In this document: one piece after another, positions 47,379 through 56,540 of the stretch
Numbering within the stretch: position 1 is the first letter of the stretch
How the letters are laid out: each line of letters starts with the position of its first letter
Source: Comamonas sp. BIGb0124
GTDB lineage: Bacteria > Pseudomonadota > Gammaproteobacteria > Burkholderiales > Burkholderiaceae_C
Reading direction: 5' to 3'
Assembly (NCBI RefSeq): GCF_003752175.1
Contig: NZ_RJVF01000014.1
Coordinates: 124,001 to 188,000, forward strand
Length of the DNA stretch: 64,000 bases
Program-made: the position numbers and the translations under genes
The notes under the pieces: generated by a model
Databases searched by the model: none
What the model was told of the DNA's origin: nothing
What the model saw: the letters and a program-made list of their open reading frames with translations, nothing else

Positions 47379-47455
47379 TGGGGTGGCTGATGGGACTCGA
47401 ACCCACGACGACCAGAATCACAATCTGGGACTCTACCAGCTGAGCTACAGCCACC
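47379..47455 (-). tRNA. tRNA-His (anticodon GTG)
   Basis: Cloverleaf on the minus strand with anticodon loop TTGTGAT, giving anticodon GTG for His. The acceptor stem starts with the extra G(-1) opposite C73 that is diagnostic of tRNA-His, and CCA is encoded. T-arm GGGTTCGAGTCCC is canonical. It lies downstream of ppiD on the same strand. Confidence 0.97.
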
Positions 47456-47492
47456 ACTAGAGAAAATGATTATAGCCGTAAATTCCCGGGCT

Positions 47493-49415
47493 TCAACCGT
47501 TCAGTCCGCCTAAAGTAGGCTTGGCCACCTTGATTTCGACCTTGAGCTGTTTTTTCAGCCAGTCGTAATAGGCCTGGCTCTCGGCGCTGGCCCACACTTG
47601 GGTGAACTGGCTGACCTCGGCGGTGGCCTGCTCGGCACTCACGGCGGCACGCGGCTGCACGGCGTTGACCTTGATCACGCTGTAGCCGCCGTCGCCCAGG
47701 TCGACACCCACCCAGGCGGGCAGCTTGCCGGCGTCGGCGCGCAAGGCGGCATCGACTTCCTTGGGTTGCAGATTCTGCGTGGCGGTGCGCGACACGGTGA
47801 CGGGCGTGGACAGGCCGCTGGCCGCTTCGCCGCCTTGCCAGGCCTGCAGACGGGCTGCGCCTTCCTTGCGGGCCAGTTCGGCTGCCTGGGTGTTGATCAC
47901 CCGCTGGCGCACGGTGTCGCGCACGTCGGCCAGGGGCAGGGTGCGGGCAGGGGTATGGCTGACCACGCGGCCGGCGGCCAGCTGGTTGCTGCCGATCTCG
48001 ATGGCCTGCGTGTTGCGTTTGTTCTGCACGCTGTCGGCATCGAACACGGCCTGCAGGAAACCGGCGCTGCCCAGCACGCCCTGCACACCGGGAATGGGGG
48101 TGGGGTGAATGTTCTGGGCGGTGCGGATTTCCAGGCCCAGCGCGTCGGCGGTGGGCTTGAGGCTGTCGGACTGCTCGTAGACCATGTTGGTGAAGGTCTC
48201 GGCGGCCTTGGCGTATTCGCGCTGGGCTTCTTCGGTGCGAACCTGCTCTTCGAGCTGGGCGCGCATCTGTTCGAAGCTCTTGGGCTGGACGGCCTTGATG
48301 TCGGTCAGCTTGATGATGTGATAACCGAACTCGGATTCGACCACGCCACTGAGGTCACCCTTGTTCTTGAGTGCGAACAGGGCGTCCTCGAAGGGCTTGA
48401 CCATGGCGCCGCGCGTCACGAAGTCGAGATCGCCGCCCTGGGCGGCAGAGCCCGGATCCTGCGATTCCTTGCGTGCCACGTCGGCAAAGCTGTCGGGCTT
48501 GGCCTTGAGCTCGGCCAGCAACTGTTCGGCGTGGGCCTTGGCTTTTTCGCGATCGGCGGCAGACGCCGAGGCGGGTGCGGTGATCAGGATGTGGCTGGCG
48601 CGGCGTTCGGCGGCTGCGCTGGCCTGGGCCTGGTTCTGCTCGTAGTAGCTGCGCAGGTCGGCTTCGCTGATCTTGACATTCTTGCGCAGCGCATCGATGT
48701 CGAGCACCAGGTACTCGATCGAGGCCTGCTCGGGCGCGCGGAAGCTGTCGAGGTGGGCCTGGTAGTACTGCTCGATGTCGGCATCGCCCGGATTGACCTT
48801 GGCGGCGAAATCGGCGGTGGCGAAGGCCACGCGCTGGATCTCGCGCTGGCCGAAGTAGGCTTCGAGCGCGGCACGCGCGTCTTCGCTGGTGCTGAAGGCC
48901 GTGTTGGTGACGGCACCCAGAACCTGCTGCGTGGCCAGCTGGCCGCGCATGGCTTCGACGAAGCCGTCGGGCGTCATGCCCTGCGAGCCGGTGATGGCGC
49001 GCAGGCGGTCCATGTCGATCTTGCCGTCGGGGCCGCGCAGCGAGGCGATGGCCGGGTCTTCGGACAGCAGGCGTGCGAGCTGGGCATCGGGCACGGTGAG
49101 GTGGCGCTGCACGGCGGCGGCGGCAATCACGCGCTGGCGCACCAGCGACTCGAGGGTCTGGTAGCGCAGGGCGGGCGAGTCGAAGAAGCTGGCGTCCATC
49201 TGCGGCATCGAGGCCCGCATGCGATCGACCTGCGCGCGATGGGCGTTGTCCCATTCGGCTGCGGTGATCTTCTGGCCGTCGACCACGGCGACGGTCTCGC
49301 TGCGTTCCTGGTTGCGCGTGTAGCCTTCCACGCCCAGAAGGACGAATGAGGGCACGATGAGCAAGAACAGCACGATCATCAGGAACTTGGTGTTCTTGCG
49401 GACGAAATCGAACAT
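47493..49415 (-). CDS. ppiD: Periplasmic folding chaperone/peptidyl-prolyl isomerase PpiD
   Basis: A 640-aa inner-membrane-anchored SurA-like protein. One N-terminal helix (FLMIVLFLLIVPSFVLLGVEGY, about 12-33) anchors a periplasmic part with an N-terminal chaperone domain (VDGQKITAAEWDN), a central parvulin domain (ASHILITAPASASAADREKAKAHAEQLLAELK, then GGDLDFVTRGAMVKPFEDALF and EFGYHIIKLT) and a C-terminal SurA-like half. The length matches the family. It assists outer-membrane and secreted protein folding near SecYEG. It is in a minus-strand series hupB-tRNA-Val-ppiD-tRNA-His, a conserved hupB-ppiD proximity. Confidence 0.95.
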   Translation of the reverse strand: MFDFVRKNTKFLMIVLFLLIVPSFVLLGVEGYTRNQERSETVAVVDGQKITAAEWDNAHRAQVDRMRASMPQMDASFFDSPALRYQTLESLVRQRVIAAAAVQRHLTVPDAQLARLLSEDPAIASLRGPDGKIDMDRLRAITGSQGMTPDGFVEAMRGQLATQQVLGAVTNTAFSTSEDARAALEAYFGQREIQRVAFATADFAAKVNPGDADIEQYYQAHLDSFRAPEQASIEYLVLDIDALRKNVKISEADLRSYYEQNQAQASAAAERRASHILITAPASASAADREKAKAHAEQLLAELKAKPDSFADVARKESQDPGSAAQGGDLDFVTRGAMVKPFEDALFALKNKGDLSGVVESEFGYHIIKLTDIKAVQPKSFEQMRAQLEEQVRTEEAQREYAKAAETFTNMVYEQSDSLKPTADALGLEIRTAQNIHPTPIPGVQGVLGSAGFLQAVFDADSVQNKRNTQAIEIGSNQLAAGRVVSHTPARTLPLADVRDTVRQRVINTQAAELARKEGAARLQAWQGGEAASGLSTPVTVSRTATQNLQPKEVDAALRADAGKLPAWVGVDLGDGGYSVIKVNAVQPRAAVSAEQATAEVSQFTQVWASAESQAYYDWLKKQLKVEIKVAKPTLGGLNG

Positions 49416-49446
49416 GGCTCGATGTCTCTTTCTCTAGGCAGATAAC

Positions 49447-49473
49447 AAAAAAGGCGAACCGGGGTTCGCCTTT
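49447..49473 (-). terminator. Intrinsic terminator after tRNA-Val
   Basis: Arms aaggcgaacc (49451-49460) and gttcgccttt (49464-49473) form a tight stem. On the minus strand it is followed by TTTTTT. It separates the hupB/tRNA-Val transcript from ppiD, so ppiD needs its own promoter in the remaining 30 bases or reads through. Confidence 0.85.
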
Positions 49474-49491
49474 GGATCGGTGGACGGAGGG

Positions 49492-49568
49492 TGGTGGGTG
49501 CTGACGGGCTCGAACCGCCGACCTACGCCTTGTAAGGGCGCCGCTCTACCAACTGAGCTAAGCACCCC
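49492..49568 (-). tRNA. tRNA-Val (anticodon TAC)
   Basis: Cloverleaf on the minus strand: acceptor GGGTGCT/AGCACCC, D-arm GCTCAGTTGGTAGAGC, anticodon stem-loop CGCCCTTACAAGGCG giving anticodon TAC, T-arm CGGTTCGAGCCCG, and encoded CCA. It lies between hupB and ppiD on the same strand, 15 bases after the hupB stop. Confidence 0.97.
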
Positions 49569-49583
49569 TCCTGATCAACCACG

Positions 49584-49856
49584 TCAGTTCAATGCATCCT
49601 TGAGGGCTTTACCCGGACGGAACTTCGGAACTTTGGCGGCCTTGATTTTAATCGTATCGCCGGTGCGGGGATTGCGACCGGTGCGAGCGGCCCGCTTGGT
49701 GACTGCAAACGTGCCAAAACCCACCAGCGACACCGAGCCGCCCTTCTTCAGTGTGGTCTTGACGGCGCCAATGGTCGATTCCAGTGCGCGGGTTGCCGCT
49801 GCCTTGGAAATATCGGCATGTTTGGCGATGTGTTCGATCAGTTCAGTTTTATTCAC
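49584..49856 (-). CDS. hupB: DNA-binding protein HU, beta type
   Basis: A 90-aa histone-like nucleoid protein. It has the HU fold and the DNA-binding arm [26 protein letters not shown], with the conserved RNPxTG tip. It starts with GTG at 49856 ([18 protein letters not shown]), six bases after GAGGG on the minus strand. The next 245 bases upstream (49857-50101) contain no gene and should carry its promoter. Confidence 0.97.
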   Translation of the reverse strand: MNKTELIEHIAKHADISKAAATRALESTIGAVKTTLKKGGSVSLVGFGTFAVTKRAARTGRNPRTGDTIKIKAAKVPKFRPGKALKDALN

Positions 49857-50101
49857 AAAAAGCCCTCTTTTTCAATGAAGTGCATGGTCGTTGACTGGGT
49901 CCGGTGCTGGTGGCGGGGTTCGCAAGCGAGTCTGCCGGCGACCCGGGCACGACCGCCTCTTCGCGAGCGCGCAAGGCATGCGTGGCAATGCCAGCCCCAG
50001 GAAGATCCATTACAGCCATGGACTCTGCCGGTGTCAACCGACTGAGCAGAGAAAGCAACAATCGGAGCGCATTCTAGTCGTTTTTACAGGTCATTCCTGG
50101 G

Positions 50102-50980
50102 TCAGGTGCTGCGGTGCGGCATTTCGTAGAAATCGCAGATATGCGCCCATGCGTCTTCGGGCGTGTCGACGTGCTTGAAGAGGTGGACGTCGTCCGGCGA
50201 GATGGCGCCTTCCTCGACCAGCACGTCGAGGTTGAGCAGGCGTTTCCAGTAGTCGCTGCCGAACAGCACGATGGGAATGGGCTTGGACTTGCCGCATTGC
50301 ACCAGCGTCAGGGTCTCGAACAGCTCGTCGAGCGTGCCGAAGCCGCCGGGGAAGGCCACCATGGCCTTGGCGCGCATCATGAAATGCATTTTGCGCAGGC
50401 CGAAGTAGTGGAACTTGAAGAGCAGCTCGGGCGGGATGTAGGGGTTGGGCTTTTCCTCGAAGGGCAGGGCGATGGCCAGGCCCACGCTCTTGCCGCCTGC
50501 ATCGTGGGCACCGCGGTTGGCGGCCTCCATCACGCCCGGGCCGCCGCCGGTACAGATGTAGAGGCGGTCGCTGTCGGGCAAGCCGTTGCTGTATTCGGTG
50601 ACCAGCCGCCCGAACTCGCGGGCGAGATCGTAGTAGCGGCCGTTGCGCGCCAGCCGCTCGAGCCGGTCGATGGCCTTGGGCTCGCCGACCGCACGGGCAT
50701 GGGCGAGCAGCTCCTGGGTCTCCTGGGTGGAGCGAAAACGGGCGCTGCCGAAGACGACGACGGTGTTCTCGATGCCCGAGGCCTGCTGCTGCAGGTCGGG
50801 CTTCATGAGCTCGAGCTGCATGCGGATGCCGCGGGTCTCGCGGCGCAGCAGGAATTCCGGATCGGCGAAGGCCAGGCGGTTGGATTCGGCGCGCAGCGGA
50901 TTGCCGTCGTTGGCATGGGCCTGAAGGGTGGCCCAGGCGTCGGCAAGCTTGCGCTCGTGCAGGTTTTCGGCAGCGTTCAT
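50102..50980 (-). CDS. LOG-family nucleotide 5'-monophosphate phosphoribohydrolase
   Basis: A 292-aa member of the LOG/lysine-decarboxylase-like family, which in characterised members releases bases from nucleoside monophosphates (PpnN/LOG type). Key motifs are GGGPGVMEAANRGAHDAG and MVAFPGGFGTLDELFETLT (PGGxGTxxE). The N-terminal 70 residues are an extension seen in the Burkholderiales form. ATG 50980 was preferred over the GTG at 51019 because the latter lies inside the efp terminator. Confidence 0.9.
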   Translation of the reverse strand: MNAAENLHERKLADAWATLQAHANDGNPLRAESNRLAFADPEFLLRRETRGIRMQLELMKPDLQQQASGIENTVVVFGSARFRSTQETQELLAHARAVGEPKAIDRLERLARNGRYYDLAREFGRLVTEYSNGLPDSDRLYICTGGGPGVMEAANRGAHDAGGKSVGLAIALPFEEKPNPYIPPELLFKFHYFGLRKMHFMMRAKAMVAFPGGFGTLDELFETLTLVQCGKSKPIPIVLFGSDYWKRLLNLDVLVEEGAISPDDVHLFKHVDTPEDAWAHICDFYEMPHRST

Positions 50981-51005
50981 GGCGTTCAGTTGGGGATGGC
51001 GGCGC

Positions 51006-51044
51006 AAAACAAAAGCCACTGCGGTCTTTGAAACTGCAGTGGCT
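51006..51044 (-). terminator. Intrinsic terminator of efp
   Basis: Arms agccactgc (51014-51022) and gcagtggct (51036-51044) with a 13-base loop. On the minus strand the stem is followed by TTTGTTTTG. It lies 80 bases past the efp stop. Confidence 0.82.
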
Positions 51045-51124
51045 CGGGAGAAGCTGCCGTCATGTCGTCAGTCCTTCGCAGGGGAGGGGCGGACGGCGGA
51101 CGGCGATCTCGGCGGGAAGCGGGC

Positions 51125-51679
51125 TTAGACGCGCTTGCGGTATTCGCCGGTGCGCGTGTCGATTTCGATGCGGTCGCCTTGCGCCACGAAGATCGGCACG
51201 CCGACTTCGAAGCCGGTGGAAATCTTGGCAGGCTTGAGCACCTTGCCCGACGTGTCGCCCTTGACGGCCGGCTCGGTCCAGGTGATTTCGCGCTCGACGC
51301 CGGTGGGCAGTTCGACCGAGATGGCCTTGCCGTCGTAGAACACCACTTCGGCAGTCATGCCGTCTTCGAGGTAGTTCAGGGCGTCGCCCATGTTTTCGGC
51401 TTCGACTTCGTATTGGTTGAACTCGGTGTCCATCCAGACGTACATCGGATCGGCGAAGTAGGAGTAGGTGCACTCCCGCTTTTCGAGCACGATGTTGTCG
51501 ATCTTGTCGTCGGCCTTGAAGACCACTTCGCTGCCGAAGTTCGACAGCAGGCTCTTCATCTTCATGCGCACGGTCGCTGCGCCGCGGCCGCCGCGGGCGT
51601 ATTCGGTCTTGAGCACGACCATGGGGTCCTTGCCCTGCATGATGACGTTGCCGGCGCGGATTTCTTGAGCGATTTTCAT
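51125..51679 (-). CDS. efp: Elongation factor P, Arg32 type
   Basis: A 184-aa three-domain beta-barrel factor that relieves ribosome stalling at polyproline. The modification loop reads YARGGRGAA, with arginine at position 32, the site rhamnosylated by EarP in beta- and gammaproteobacteria; lysine-type EF-P uses EpmA instead. The C-terminal block [24 protein letters not shown] is standard. ATG 51679 gives [15 protein letters not shown]. earP lies next upstream on the same strand, as expected for this type. Confidence 0.97.
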   Translation of the reverse strand: MKIAQEIRAGNVIMQGKDPMVVLKTEYARGGRGAATVRMKMKSLLSNFGSEVVFKADDKIDNIVLEKRECTYSYFADPMYVWMDTEFNQYEVEAENMGDALNYLEDGMTAEVVFYDGKAISVELPTGVEREITWTEPAVKGDTSGKVLKPAKISTGFEVGVPIFVAQGDRIEIDTRTGEYRKRV

Positions 51680-51861
51680 AAGATCTTGGGTCGGTTGTGC
51701 CGCTGGGCGGCAAAAGAAGTGACCGAGACAGCGACGCATGGGTCGCCCGAGGCGGTCTGTTGCGCGGCGTCGGGCGGGGGCTGGCAGGCTGAACTCGCTC
51801 TAGAGAAGTCTAGGCAAGCGGGAGCCACCGTGGCCGGCAGGCGAGCGCAAAGCACGCGATT

Positions 51862-53007
51862 TTACCCGGTTTGCTTGATAAAGCGAATCAGCTGGCCGGC
51901 CAGGTCGTCCTGCCGCCACAGTCGCTCCCTGGCCAGCAGGGCCCATTCACGCCATTCCGCCAGGGCCTCGTCGTCCAGTCCAGGGGGCGGCGGCGCGGTC
52001 TCGGGGCGCTGTGGCCTGTCGGCATTCCAGCAGCGGTGCCAGGCTCGTACCCGGGTCGCCAGGGGCGCGGGTGCGCCGTCCAGCCACAGGTCCAGGAAGG
52101 CTTCGAGCTTGGCCCAATGGGCGCCGTCGTCCTGCGGGTAGATATGCCAGACGAAGGGCCGACCGGCCCACAGGGCGCGCACCAGCGAATCTTCGCCCCG
52201 GACCAGATTGAGGTCGCCGCTCCAGAGCAGGGCATCGAAGTCGGGCTGCGGCAGGTAAGGCAGTTCGGTCACCGTCAGGTGCGAGGGCGCAGCCGGATCG
52301 CCGGTCGGCGCGGCACGCACCGCAGCCTGGGCGCGGCCCGGCGTGACCAGCAGCCGCGTGCGGCCCGGGCCCGTGCGCAACTGCTGCAGCCAGGGCACCA
52401 GGGCGGCCGGCTCGTAGCAGAACAGCGTGACCACACGTTCGTCGGCCGCCGGATGCACCCCCAGCCCGGCCAGCCAGGGGGTGCGGTCGAAACCGGCTTG
52501 CCGCGCCGGCAGATCGGCTTCGCGCAGCAGGCCGCCGGTGCGTTCGGTGAAACCCGGGTAGAAGAAATGCTTGAGGCGACCCTGGGCAGGGCCGGCCATC
52601 ACGGGGGACGGCAGGCCATGGCTGCGTTCCACGTAGCTTTCGGCAGACAGGTACTCCAGGTTGATCCAGTTGCGCCGGGCATCGGAGGCCGCAGCCGGGG
52701 CCTGGCGCGCGGCGAATTCCGGGTCGATCTCGCAGCCGAACGCCTCGACGAGAACATCGCCGGGCACGGCATCGGCCAGCGGCCGGCCGTCGGCGTACAG
52801 CACCGCGCCCTGGACCGACGGTGCCTGGCGCCAGTGCACCACGGTGATGCCGGCCGGCACCTGGGGCGCCATCCAGGCCAGGGCGGCGGGCTCGTCCACC
52901 CACAGGCGCACGGTTTCGCCGCGCGTGGCGAGGTCTGCGGCCAGGCGCCAGCAGACGCCCAGGTCGCCATGGTTGTCGATGATCCGGCAGAAGATGTCCC
53001 AGCGCAT
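51862..53007 (-). CDS. earP: EF-P arginine-32 rhamnosyltransferase EarP
   Basis: A 381-aa GT-B-fold transferase that attaches rhamnose from dTDP-rhamnose to Arg32 of EF-P. The conserved N-terminal motif FCRIIDNHGDLGVCWRLAADLA carries the catalytic aspartates; the C-terminal donor site shows LNLVRGEDSLVRALWAGRPFVWHIYPQ. Start is ATG at 53007. It is 182 bases upstream of efp. It is divergent from uvrC across about 100 bases. Confidence 0.95.
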   Translation of the reverse strand: MRWDIFCRIIDNHGDLGVCWRLAADLATRGETVRLWVDEPAALAWMAPQVPAGITVVHWRQAPSVQGAVLYADGRPLADAVPGDVLVEAFGCEIDPEFAARQAPAAASDARRNWINLEYLSAESYVERSHGLPSPVMAGPAQGRLKHFFYPGFTERTGGLLREADLPARQAGFDRTPWLAGLGVHPAADERVVTLFCYEPAALVPWLQQLRTGPGRTRLLVTPGRAQAAVRAAPTGDPAAPSHLTVTELPYLPQPDFDALLWSGDLNLVRGEDSLVRALWAGRPFVWHIYPQDDGAHWAKLEAFLDLWLDGAPAPLATRVRAWHRCWNADRPQRPETAPPPPGLDDEALAEWREWALLARERLWRQDDLAGQLIRFIKQTG

Positions 53008-53107
53008 GAGCTTTGGTCCTTGGGCGGTGTTCGGGTGAGGCGGCGCACTTTAACAGCGCCGGCCGGGCGACTGCGGAATGGCCCCGCGAACGGAGACAAT
53101 AGGCCGC

Positions 53108-55183
53108 ATGGCGCAAACCCCGCAACCGAATCCGCAATCCAGCCCGGAGCCGCAAGACCCGCAGCGGTTCCCCGAACAACTGCTGCACGATGTCGCGGCC
53201 CTGCCTGCGCTGCCCGGTGTCTATCGTTACTTCGATGCAGCCGGCCAGGTGCTGTACGTGGGCAAGGCCCGCAACCTCAAGCGGCGGGTGGCCAGCTATT
53301 TCCAGAAAGACCACGGCGGCACCCGCATCGGGCTCATGGTCAGCCGCATCGTGCGCCTGGAGACCACGGTGGTGCGCACCGAGGCCGAGGCCCTGCTGCT
53401 CGAAAACAACCTGATCAAGACGCTCAATCCGCGCTTCAACATCCTGTTTCGCGACGACAAGAGCTATCCCTACCTGAAGATCAGCGGCCATACCTACCCG
53501 CGCATGTCGTACTACCGGGGCGCGATCGACAAGCGCAACCAGTATTTCGGCCCCTATCCCAATGCCTGGGCGGTGAAGGAAACCATCCAGCTGCTGCAGA
53601 AGGTGTTTCGCCTGCGCACCTGCGAAGACACCGTGTTCGCCAATCGCGCCCGTCCCTGCCTGCTCTACCAGATCAAGCGCTGCACGGGGCCTTGCGTGTC
53701 GCATCTGGCAGGCAGCGATCCACGCTGGGCCGGACACATCACGCCCGAGCAGTACGCCGCCGACGTGGCGCATGCCGAGTCCTTTCTGCAGGGCGACACG
53801 CAGGAACTGCTCGATGCGCTGCAAGGCCGCATGCTCGCGCATGCGGAGCGGCTCGAGTTCGAGGCCGCGGCCGAACTGCGCAACCAGATCCAGTCGCTTT
53901 CGGCGGTGCTGCAGCAGCAGTCGGTCGAGGTCAGCAGCGCCAACGGCGCCGAGCGCGATGTCGACATCCTGGCGGTCAAAGTCCAGGGCGGCAAGGCGTG
54001 CGTGAACCTGGCCATGGTGCGCGGCGGGCGCCACCTGGGCGACCGTCCTTATTTCCCCACCCATGTCGAGGACGCCACCGCCATCCACGGTGCCGACGAC
54101 CGCGTCGACGCCGCCTCGCCGCAGGCGCTGACGCCCGAGCAACTGGTGCTCGAGGCGTTTGTCGCGCAGCATTACATCGAGGCTCCGCTGCCGGGCATGC
54201 TGCTGGTGAGCGAGCCGATCGGGCGCGAACTGCTCGATGCGCTGAGCCAGCAGCGCGGTCAGCGGGTCATGGCGGTGCACCAGCCGCGCGGGCCGCGCCG
54301 GGTGTGGCTGGAGATGGCGCAGAAGAACGCCGATCTGCAACTGGCCCGGCTGCTGGCCGAAGAGGGTTCGCAGAAGGCCCGCACGCGTGCGCTGGTCGAT
54401 GCGCTGGGCCTGGCCCTGGACGACGACGGCGAGGACGACCCGCTCGACGCGGTGCGCATCGAGTGTTTCGACATCTCGCACACGGCGGGCGAGGCCACGC
54501 AGGCCTCGTGCGTGGTGTTCCAGCACCACAAGATGCAGAACGGCGAGTACCGGCGCTACAACATCGAGGGCGTGACCGCCGGCGACGACTACGCCGCCAT
54601 GCGGCAGGTGCTGCTGCGCCGCTACGGCAAGCTGGCCGAAGCCATGCGCCTGGCCGAGGAACAGGCCGGCGAGGCGCCGCCCGACGTCGAGATCGGCAAG
54701 GCCGGCGAGGCCACCCCGGTGGCGCCGCGTCCGCGCCTGCCCGATCTGGTCCTGATCGATGGCGGCAAGGGCCAGGTCGGCATGGCGCGCGAGGTGTTCG
54801 AAAGCCTGGGACTGGACCTGAGCCGCATCGTGGGCGTGGAAAAGGGCGAAGGCCGCAAGGTGGGTCTGGAAGAACTGGTTTTTGCCGACGGCCGGCCCAA
54901 GGTCTACCTGGGCAAGGATTCGGCCGCGCTCATGCTGGTGGCTCAGATTCGCGACGAAGCCCACCGCTTTGCCATCACCGGCATGCGTGCCAAGCGGGCC
55001 AGCGTGCGCACCGGCGGCAGCAAGCTCGAGGATATTGCTGGCATTGGCCCCAAGCGTCGTGCGAAACTTCTGCAGCGGTTTGGCGGCATTCGCGGCGTCG
55101 GCGCGGCCAGCGTGGACGATATCGCCACGGTCGATGGCATTTCGCGCGACCTGGCCGAGGCGATCTACCAGGCTCTGCATTGA
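53108..55183 (+). CDS. uvrC: Excinuclease ABC subunit C
   Basis: A 691-aa nucleotide-excision-repair nuclease. The N-terminal GIY-YIG domain ([26 protein letters not shown], with the second block [11 protein letters not shown]), the UVR motif ([17 protein letters not shown]), the RNase H-like C-terminal nuclease ([30 protein letters not shown]) and two helix-hairpin-helix motifs ([20 protein letters not shown]) are all present. The protein is slightly longer than E. coli UvrC (about 610 aa), with an insertion in the central part. ATG 53108 is preferred; an in-frame ATG lies at 53078. A lipoprotein gene follows after 23 bases. Confidence 0.95.
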   Translation: MAQTPQPNPQSSPEPQDPQRFPEQLLHDVAALPALPGVYRYFDAAGQVLYVGKARNLKRRVASYFQKDHGGTRIGLMVSRIVRLETTVVRTEAEALLLENNLIKTLNPRFNILFRDDKSYPYLKISGHTYPRMSYYRGAIDKRNQYFGPYPNAWAVKETIQLLQKVFRLRTCEDTVFANRARPCLLYQIKRCTGPCVSHLAGSDPRWAGHITPEQYAADVAHAESFLQGDTQELLDALQGRMLAHAERLEFEAAAELRNQIQSLSAVLQQQSVEVSSANGAERDVDILAVKVQGGKACVNLAMVRGGRHLGDRPYFPTHVEDATAIHGADDRVDAASPQALTPEQLVLEAFVAQHYIEAPLPGMLLVSEPIGRELLDALSQQRGQRVMAVHQPRGPRRVWLEMAQKNADLQLARLLAEEGSQKARTRALVDALGLALDDDGEDDPLDAVRIECFDISHTAGEATQASCVVFQHHKMQNGEYRRYNIEGVTAGDDYAAMRQVLLRRYGKLAEAMRLAEEQAGEAPPDVEIGKAGEATPVAPRPRLPDLVLIDGGKGQVGMAREVFESLGLDLSRIVGVEKGEGRKVGLEELVFADGRPKVYLGKDSAALMLVAQIRDEAHRFAITGMRAKRASVRTGGSKLEDIAGIGPKRRAKLLQRFGGIRGVGAASVDDIATVDGISRDLAEAIYQALH

Positions 55184-55206
55184 TGTTTATTTTGGAGTGT
55201 GATGTG

Positions 55207-55761
55207 ATGAAACGAGCCCTTGCTGTCTCTGTTCCCGTGCTGCTGGTCCTGCTGGCCGGATGTTCGACGGTCGAGCTGCCGGCCTGGAGTCCGGACGGGC
55301 AACCGGCCGCCGGCACCGCCGCCGCCGCCACCCCCGAAGCGCCGCGCACGCTCAGCGCAGGCTCGGTGGTGACGCCTGGCGACGGTGTGTCGCGTTCGGC
55401 GACCTTGCCGCCGGACAACCAGCCGCCGGCGCGCAACTGGACGGAATACCGCCTGCGTGCGGCCGACCGCATCAACCGCGCCAATCCCCAGGGGCTGTAC
55501 GACGGCGACCTGCCCAGCGTGTTCCAGGCGATACCGGTGCTGCGTGTGCACCTGACGGCAGACGGCGATGTCAGCCGCGTGGACGTGGCGCGCGAGCCCG
55601 GTCAATCGCCCGAGACCGTGCAGATCGCCACTGACGCCATCTACCGTGCCGCGCCGTTCGGCAGCACGGCCCAACTGCCCCAGCCGGCGCAGTTCACCGA
55701 GACCTTCCTGTTCAACAGCCAGCTCAAGTTCCGCCTGCGCACCACGGTCGAAGGCCGCTGA
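55207..55761 (+). CDS. TonB_C-like lipoprotein
   Basis: A 184-aa predicted lipoprotein with lipobox LLAGC (Cys17) after MKRALAVSVPVLLV. An Ala/Pro-rich spacer is followed by a C-terminal domain (about 80-184) that looks like a TonB C-terminal fold (DGDLPSVFQAIPVLRVHLTADGDVSRVDVAREPGQSPETVQIATDA). In other proteobacteria such proteins act in envelope energy coupling, but this is a short stand-alone form and its role is unknown. GGAG lies 9 bases before ATG 55207. It is in an operon with uvrC. Confidence 0.75.
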   Translation: MKRALAVSVPVLLVLLAGCSTVELPAWSPDGQPAAGTAAAATPEAPRTLSAGSVVTPGDGVSRSATLPPDNQPPARNWTEYRLRAADRINRANPQGLYDGDLPSVFQAIPVLRVHLTADGDVSRVDVAREPGQSPETVQIATDAIYRAAPFGSTAQLPQPAQFTETFLFNSQLKFRLRTTVEGR

Positions 55762-55792
55762 TCTCGACGGCGAACACGGCGGCCGGGTGCCT

Positions 55793-56473
55793 TCAGGGGG
55801 CCAGGTTCTGGATGCTGTATTCGAGCTGGTAGAGCGCGCCCTCCGCATCGGCCTGGGCGCCGAGCGCGGCCAGCCGGTCGGCTGCCAGATGGGCGGCCAC
55901 GGTGTCTCTCACACCGGCGGCACTGATGCCCTCGATGAGCACGATGCGCTCGGGCAGGCCGATGGTGCGCCCGCGTTGCTGGCCGGCATTGCCGGCAGTG
56001 AGCGCCACGTCGTTGACGACGTAATGCACCCCGCACACGTGGGGCAGTTCGTGCAGGGCGGGCAGCACATCCTGGGCCAGGGCCCGGTCGAGAGCCTGCT
56101 CGCGGCCGGGCTCGGCCTTCAGCCGCAGCGTATGCACGAAGCCGCCCATCGCATGGCCCTGGCTGTAGACGATGTCGCACGCCCCGCGCACGTTGTTGCG
56201 GAAGGACGGCAGCACGCGGCTCGACCACGGCGTCGGGTTGAGCACCCGCTGGAGGTAGGTGTCGCTGGCGAGCACGTCGGTGCCCGAGACCTCGTAGAGG
56301 GTGAGGAATTCGACGCCGCCATCGACGGCGATGCAGCGGCGGCCGCGCAGAAAGCCCGGGATGCCCAGGCGTTCGACCATGTGTTCACGCGGATGCCATT
56401 CGAAGAAATCGGCGCGTGATTCGGGCAGGATGTCGTTCCAGATCGCCACGAGGGCGTGACCGGCGAGTGCCAT
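55793..56473 (-). CDS. Hypothetical dimeric alpha+beta barrel-like protein, last gene of islet
   Basis: A 226-aa soluble protein that starts MALAGHALVAIWNDILPESR and repeats a ferredoxin-like pattern twice (LYEVSGTDVLASDTYLQRVLN; LIEGISAAGVRDTVAAHLAAD). The length and beta-alpha rhythm suggest a duplicated dimeric alpha+beta barrel (EthD/DUF family type), which I cannot assign to a family. CTGGAGAC precedes the ATG. It lies 67 bases after the Gfo/Idh/MocA gene and is probably co-transcribed with the islet. No catalytic residues were recognised. Confidence 0.65.
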   Translation of the reverse strand: MALAGHALVAIWNDILPESRADFFEWHPREHMVERLGIPGFLRGRRCIAVDGGVEFLTLYEVSGTDVLASDTYLQRVLNPTPWSSRVLPSFRNNVRGACDIVYSQGHAMGGFVHTLRLKAEPGREQALDRALAQDVLPALHELPHVCGVHYVVNDVALTAGNAGQQRGRTIGLPERIVLIEGISAAGVRDTVAAHLAADRLAALGAQADAEGALYQLEYSIQNLAP

Positions 56474-56540
56474 GTCGTGTCTCCAGTTGAGTGATTGAAC
56501 AGTTGATCGAGTCGATGCGAGACGGGGGGCAGGCGGTGCC

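Noticed and set aside
50981-51019. Upstream GTG start for the LOG-family protein
   Set aside because: The GTG lies within the efp terminator hairpin and lacks a Shine-Dalgarno; ATG at 50980 fits the family.
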